Shown here in pieces: positions 18,747 through 23,427 of a DNA stretch of 23,427 nucleotides. Both the position numbers and the translations under genes were made by a program. The stretch covers positions 420,991 to 444,417 of the forward strand of contig CABFPE010000244.1 in assembly GCA_900660155.1 (NCBI GenBank), read 5' to 3'. This DNA comes from Hofstenia miamia. Taxonomy: Eukaryota > Xenacoelomorpha > Acoela > Hofsteniidae. Numbering within the stretch: position 1 is the stretch's first letter; every line of letters begins with the position of its first letter. Below the pieces are notes generated by a model, which had not been told where the DNA came from, did no database searches, and saw only the letters and a list, made by a program, of their open reading frames with translations.

Positions 18747-19525
18747 TAATTTATCAGTAATTCTAGCCAATCATAATATAGATGAAAACCAAAAAGTAAG
18801 GGGTGTAGTGGCATAAAAATCATAATATTCCTTTGAAGTTTTTATAAGCATTAGGTGTTAATAAACTTCTTAATGCAAAAAACAAAATTAACTACAGCTT
18901 TACTAATATATAAACATAAGAATTTGCTAATGACATATATTTCTGTAACAACTAAAATTTTGTATAGCCACTATCAATTATCCAAGTGTAGCGAATCTGA
19001 AATACATAACTTGATTTTCGAAAAGACTGCAAGTTTTTTTTCTTTTCTTAAGGGTCATTTTTTTCTAATTTAGTCATATTTGCCAAATTCATTGCTTAAG
19101 CATTATGGATCTTTCTAGAATATTCTTTCACGATCATGATGTTATACAAAATAGTGCTACTGTGTGTTTCAATAAATCCAAAACTGATTTTCTAATGTAA
19201 GATATAGAGAGTTTTTACGAAAAATAACATTTTGCTAGAATAAGCACAGTTGAAAGCTAGAGGTTCATTATCAATTGCAGTATCAAGTAGTAAGGATGCA
19301 ATACATCCAATTGGATATACGAATTTGTTCAAAATTTAGCAGTCGGTTATTTTCACATTAAATTAAACAATTTCGAAGTTAATTTAAATTAACATTTAAT
19401 AAATAAAACCAAAATACAAGTAAAATATGATAAATACATTATGCAATATTTATATTATTCAATTGAATCTCTTTTCTGAATCTGATTAAGAAACTTCATC
19501 AGTGTATGTCATGTGCGCAAAATCA

Positions 19526-19570
<45 letters not shown>

Positions 19571-20735
19571 CAGAGATAATAAACAATCTCTAACATTTAT
19601 AAATTGCACTTTTCAATCTCACTAATCCCTTCTGCTTGAAAACATTTCACAATAGGGTGGATGAAAAATTCTATTAAATATTTGGGACATCACTATGCAT
19701 GAGCTTTTTCTTCAATAACCTATAAGCATTACGATGCTTGAGTCCCATGTCGAAGCTACGTAAAAAATTGATAAAAAATGTACCGCAAGGGCGAGCACAG
19801 CTTTAAAAAATTTGGAGGGGATAACATGATGTTGATTTCGTGACAAGGTATTCTGCGTTTTTAATTATTATTGATCTCGTTAATTAGTGGGGCAGTTGAT
19901 TTCATTAAGAGTGTTTCATCAAAAATTTTCTTTGCATAATTTTTTTAACGAAAATTCAAAGTTTTTCCAAAATAGGTTTTGCACAGCAAAATTCTAGTTT
20001 GCTTGATGCAAACATTTAAAACAGATTGCACTACTCTGACCACTATGCTTTGAGCCACGTTCCAGCCCAACTACAAATATAAGTAGCATGCATATTGTTT
20101 TGGGTTTCAAAAAGCATTTGCTAGTGTATATGAATTTCGCACTGTGCAGAAGAAACAATAAATGGACTTCAATATTTTCATGAAGTTAATTGATCTACTT
20201 TTTCAAGAAGATGATGCTTTACCTAAACCAGATATAGCATCTTTTCGAAGAAGCTTCTTAAGAGGGAAAGCTGCACCGTTGTACCTAAGTGGCCTATTCG
20301 TTCTTGTTCTTCAGACTTGAACATTCTAGAGAATCATTAGGATTTCTTAAATAACAAAATTTCATGCAATTTCACTTCCATCTCGGCGAATTATGGACTG
20401 AAATTTAAAATAATTTTTTATATGCTTCAAATTTTCTGGGAATACTTTTTTATATTGTTGTGTTGTGCTAGTTGTTGTTTAAAAAACTTCAAACGTTTTA
20501 AATGGCGATAGTGTTGTCTCTTCGATTTGTCAATTCTGAGTGACATTAGCTTATCCACTGCAACACAGAGATAGAACCGGCCTGCAGCCCTTTCAAATTT
20601 CATGAAAAGCCGGTAACATTAATGGCCAAATATTAAAAAAATTCTTGTTTTATCTTATGAACAAGGAAAATTTTGCTTAGTTTGTGAGAAATTCCTATGA
20701 AAATCTTAAGTTCGAAAAAATGTTATATTATGAGC
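18747..20735. other. AT-rich noncoding stretch
   Basis: About 2 kb upstream of the right SDR gene without a recognised gene or transposon protein. The proximal part may hold the SDR promoter and 5' leader exon, but no core promoter element can be singled out. A long TA array lies at 19530-19567. Confidence 0.4.
19530..19567. repeat. (TA)n microsatellite
   Basis: The longest alternating TA array in the window (about 38 nt). It is likely polymorphic in length. Confidence 0.9.
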
Positions 20736-20789
20736 AATCTACAGTATTGCAATTCGAATAATAATCTACAGTATTGCAATTAGAATATT
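20736..20789. repeat. 27-bp tandem duplication, two copies
   Basis: 20736-20762 and 20763-20789 are adjacent 27-bp units that differ at two positions. Both contain AATCTACAGTATTGCAATT. A recent local duplication in noncoding sequence. Confidence 0.9.
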
Positions 20790-22210
20790 AACCATTTTAC
20801 TTTCTGAAATCCTTCATAAATTTTGCTACAAACGGAGTTGTTCTGCTTTTTAATTTTACTTCAGTTTTCTATGGAACTCACTAATAATATTAACAGAAGC
20901 TGTTTATAATTCTGAAAGTGTAATCTATAACATTTATACTTGAAATTTGAGAGATCTAATACAAATACAGCGACTGAAACACTTGTATTTTAATAATATT
21001 GGAAGGGCCGCTCAAAATATATTTGAGGGATGCAAAGACATTCAAATACAAATGTCAGTTGACACATCCTACTACAGGAGCAATTATGTTTAGTTTTAGC
21101 GAAATATTTCTTAAATATTATTTGTGTACTTCTACGTTATTCAATACTAATCGAGGTCAAATGCCACAGCAATATGAAACATAATTATTGCTAATGCTAC
21201 TCGCTTAGTTTTATATATTTTAGCTATCATGCAAAATATACTAACTAAATAAAAACTGAAATGTTCACAATTTAAATTCACTGAAAAGTGAAACTGATTA
21301 AATTTATGCAAATAATTGACAATTGAAAATATCAAAATTGCGTTTTGCGAGAAATTTTTTTATAATTGATTGAAATGTGCGCTAAATAATATCAGCTCTT
21401 TGCATTTCTAGATTAAAACAGCATATATATATATATATGTACACAATATACTTGCATAGATTAAATAGGCAATGCAAATAAAATTTATCGGCCAAAACCG
21501 ATCGATGCTAGCTGTTGTCGGCCAACTAGTGGCTCGGCCTTAAGATTTCCGGCTGTTTCCAACTCTGCTGCAACATGCTTTGTTGCTGTCAGAGCTTTAT
21601 TTACTTTATAAGATTAGAGAATTTATCTTTACTAAATAATTGCTCATGGTCCACAATAGAGAGTGACATCGGGTAACCAATTTCGAGATATCCAATTGTC
21701 CTTTTGGTCGGTTCAAGTCGGGCCGCGGTCAGGTACTTTCATGGAGGTCTACGATGTTAACATTTGTGTATAACACAATTGCAAGCATCGCAGAAACCCA
21801 TGGTACTGTCAATAAAGATTAGATTTTTTGATCAAAAATGTACTGGTGTTAATCATCACTTGATTTGAGAAATATCCAAGACATTAAGTACTGCCAATCA
21901 TTTTATTTGCTTAGCTTATCAGAAAATGACTGATGTTTATCACATACTTGTAAACGAGCCACAATTTTTAAGCTCGGTTCGGCTCGTATTTTCGGATCTC
22001 CATATAGAATCTTTCAATGAAGCTTGTCTTAGCTCGATAATTTTTTTAAAAAAATTTGCTCTCTCAGAATTTTTCACATGGGTCTTTCTATTATTTAATA
22101 AACGTTTTCAAATATGATTATAAAACAGGTACATTTAATGAAAAACATAAAATATATTTACTTGTCTTAATAAAAACTCGTTTTGGGTTTGTTGTATATG
22201 TCATGGAGTG
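20790..22210. other. Mostly noncoding, with small GC-rich islands
   Basis: No recognised gene. ATCGG (21487-21491) pairs with CCGAT (21498-21502) in a short hairpin beside other CGGCC-containing words up to about 21555. GC-rich words (GTTCAAGTCGGGCCGCGGTC, about 21710-21730; AAGCTCGGTTCGGCTCG, about 21970-21986) interrupt the AT-rich background. These may be pieces of a decayed, nonautonomous element. Confidence 0.4.
21423..21438. repeat. (TA)n microsatellite
   Basis: A 16-nt alternating AT run in noncoding sequence. Confidence 0.8.
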
Positions 22211-22275
22211 CTCAAGCTTGCCTCGGCTCGGTTCGACTCGACTCGGCTCGGCCTGGTTCTTTAGAAGCTCGGCTC
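22211..22275. repeat. Degenerate CTCGG repeat tract
   Basis: CTCGG, TTCGA and CTCGA words repeat almost without spacing (CCTCGGCTCGGTTCGACTCG and onward), ending in GAAGCTCGGCTC. It is very CpG-rich against the surrounding AT-rich DNA. Confidence 0.65.
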
Positions 22276-22349
22276 TTTGTCAAGTCTTCTTTATCACCAT
22301 TTGATTTTGAGAGATCCAAAATTTTAAAAAGCAATTAGTCAATATTTAT

Positions 22350-22435
22350 GTTTCGGGTCGTGTTGGATTCGGGTAGTAAATTTTCGAGTAGGGTTCGGGT
22401 AGTGCATTTTCTGATTGGGTCGGGTTCAGGTCCAT
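22350..22435. repeat. Degenerate TCGGGT / GGGTTCGGGT tract
   Basis: TCGGGT-type hexamers recur (TTTCGGGTCGTG, GATTCGGGTAG, GGGTTCGGGTAG, GGGTCGGGTTCAGGTCC) with AT-rich spacers. It has the same character as the CCTGA tract at 4563-4700, but with its CpGs intact. Confidence 0.6.
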
Positions 22436-22611
22436 GCTGAAGTCATACTCTCACTCTCTAGTCCACAATGCATTAGGATAAATTAGTACCATCAGCACTT
22501 CTTAAACTTCACAAGATTGTTAACTAAAAATAAAGTAATAATTTCATATATCATCATAGATGATGCAACACATAATAACAATGAATGAATGCAATTGACT
22601 AAGATTATTCT

Positions 22612-22660
22612 CAGAGGCGCACCCAGAGGGGGGGAACTGGGGGAACGTCCCCCCCCCTCA
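22612..22660. mobile_element. Possible nonautonomous DNA transposon end
   Basis: CAGAGGCGCACCCAGAG followed by a G7 run, a short loop and a C9 run that can pair with the G run. A CAGRGGCG...CCCAG start with G/C runs resembles terminal sequences of hAT-like nonautonomous elements in many animals. No opposite terminus or 8-bp target duplication was found, so the assignment is weak. Confidence 0.35.
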
Positions 22661-23427
22661 ACAGAGCACAGATGCTTCCATTCCTCATGAAATGTATGCT
22701 GATATGATAACATAGTACATATATATTAAGCAATGCTTCAAATCTATCTGCAGGGGTAACCAATAATTAATTTATATTGCAATTATTACATTAATTGGAA
22801 ATCGATTAATCTATTGAATACTTTACAAGAAGAAAAATTACCAATAATTTACAATTACTTAGGTTCACTAAGAACTTTCTCACAAGCATTAATGGATGAA
22901 AATCTTGGTGAAACATAATAAAGTCCCAATTCGAAAATCATTATTGTCCTGCCTAGTAAATTAATACAGTATTGGCTATTGCATGTGTACAGCACAGTTT
23001 AATGACCAAAATATACATTATTCTTCCACTACCGAATTCACTTATATTTTTCTTAGTACTAACAGAAGTATGAAGCACTCGTAATTTTGTTTGTTATCTC
23101 ACAATGATGTTTTTTCTTTTAAAAAAGTTTTTATGTGTTATGCTTGGTTTTTATGCTATGATTTCTTATCTATTATTTTCATTCCAATTATTGCCAAAAG
23201 CGAAACTAGCAATGAGAAATATAGCAATTTTGGATGAAATTTTCTATTAAATTATATTTTGCAAAATGTGAAAATAATTTGGACACGGTTTCTGATTTTT
23301 TACCTGCAGTGAAATATGGTGAATTAACATAGCAATGCTAGAAAAACAATAGAGAAATAATGTATTAAATTTAAATTATGGCAAGTTACAAAATGTAACT
23401 AAATGTATTTTGTGGACGCACAGTATT
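22661..23427. other. AT-rich noncoding stretch to window end
   Basis: No recognised gene, RNA or transposon motif on either strand. The right edge of any element beginning at 22612 would lie here or beyond the window. Confidence 0.4.

Noticed and set aside
22492..22713. 73-aa minus-strand frame with a Pro/Ser-rich stretch
   Set aside because: The composition comes from the G/C runs of the probable transposon end; no conserved features.
1..23427. CRISPR arrays, bacterial operons, tRNA and rRNA genes
   Set aside because: No regularly spaced repeats, no tRNA cloverleaf with a convincing T-arm, and no rRNA-like blocks were seen on either strand; the gene content is eukaryotic.

Overview
The window is eukaryotic and almost certainly from an invertebrate animal. 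It is strongly AT-rich, gene-poor and full of TA and ATT microsatellites, and it carries decayed non-LTR retrotransposons plus hAT-type and P-element-type DNA transposon remnants. There are no operons, bacterial ribosome-binding sites or phage-like genes. The transposon mixture and the SDR genes suit a marine invertebrate; a tunicate is possible, but the sequence does not settle the phylum.

Two intact protein genes stand out. They lie about 16 kb apart, both on the minus strand: 1795-2508 (237 aa) and 17820-18539 (239 aa). Both are classical short-chain dehydrogenases most like dicarbonyl/L-xylulose reductase (DCXR). They are about 77% identical by hand count, uninterrupted by introns, and sit in duplicated blocks (1725-2648 and 17758-18746). 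Each has a TTTATTTAG acceptor-like sequence exactly 8 nt before its ATG, so a 5' leader exon or a trans-spliced leader is likely. The left copy has Asp where the catalytic tetrad expects Asn; the right copy keeps Asn.

Between and around them, left to right: an inverted-repeat segment (1-125); a hAT transposase C-terminal scrap (about 4085-4260, minus); a degenerate CCTGA-rich tract (4563-4700); a broken jockey/CR1-type LINE with ORF1 end, endonuclease and part of RT in order (4898-6636, plus); a P-element/THAP9-type transposase pseudogene (about 6835-8540, minus); the C-terminal end of a LINE ORF2 (8898-9380, plus); a possible orphan exon (9700-9957, plus); a possible terminal coding exon with a 3' UTR and polyadenylation signal (11680-12034, minus); a heavily decayed RT (14032-14710, plus); a second, different RT related to the R2/NeSL-like group (15167-15838, minus); an ATT microsatellite; and an old degenerate noncoding duplication (16340-17275). 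The right end holds a long TA tract, a 27-bp tandem duplication, GC-rich degenerate TCGGG-type tracts and a G/C-run hairpin that may be a transposon end.

Nothing here looks like a multi-gene defence or biosynthetic system. The most biologically interesting content is the diverging SDR pair (tetrad change, conserved leader acceptor, a patch of unusually low synonymous divergence) and the possible unrecognised exon at 11894-12034.
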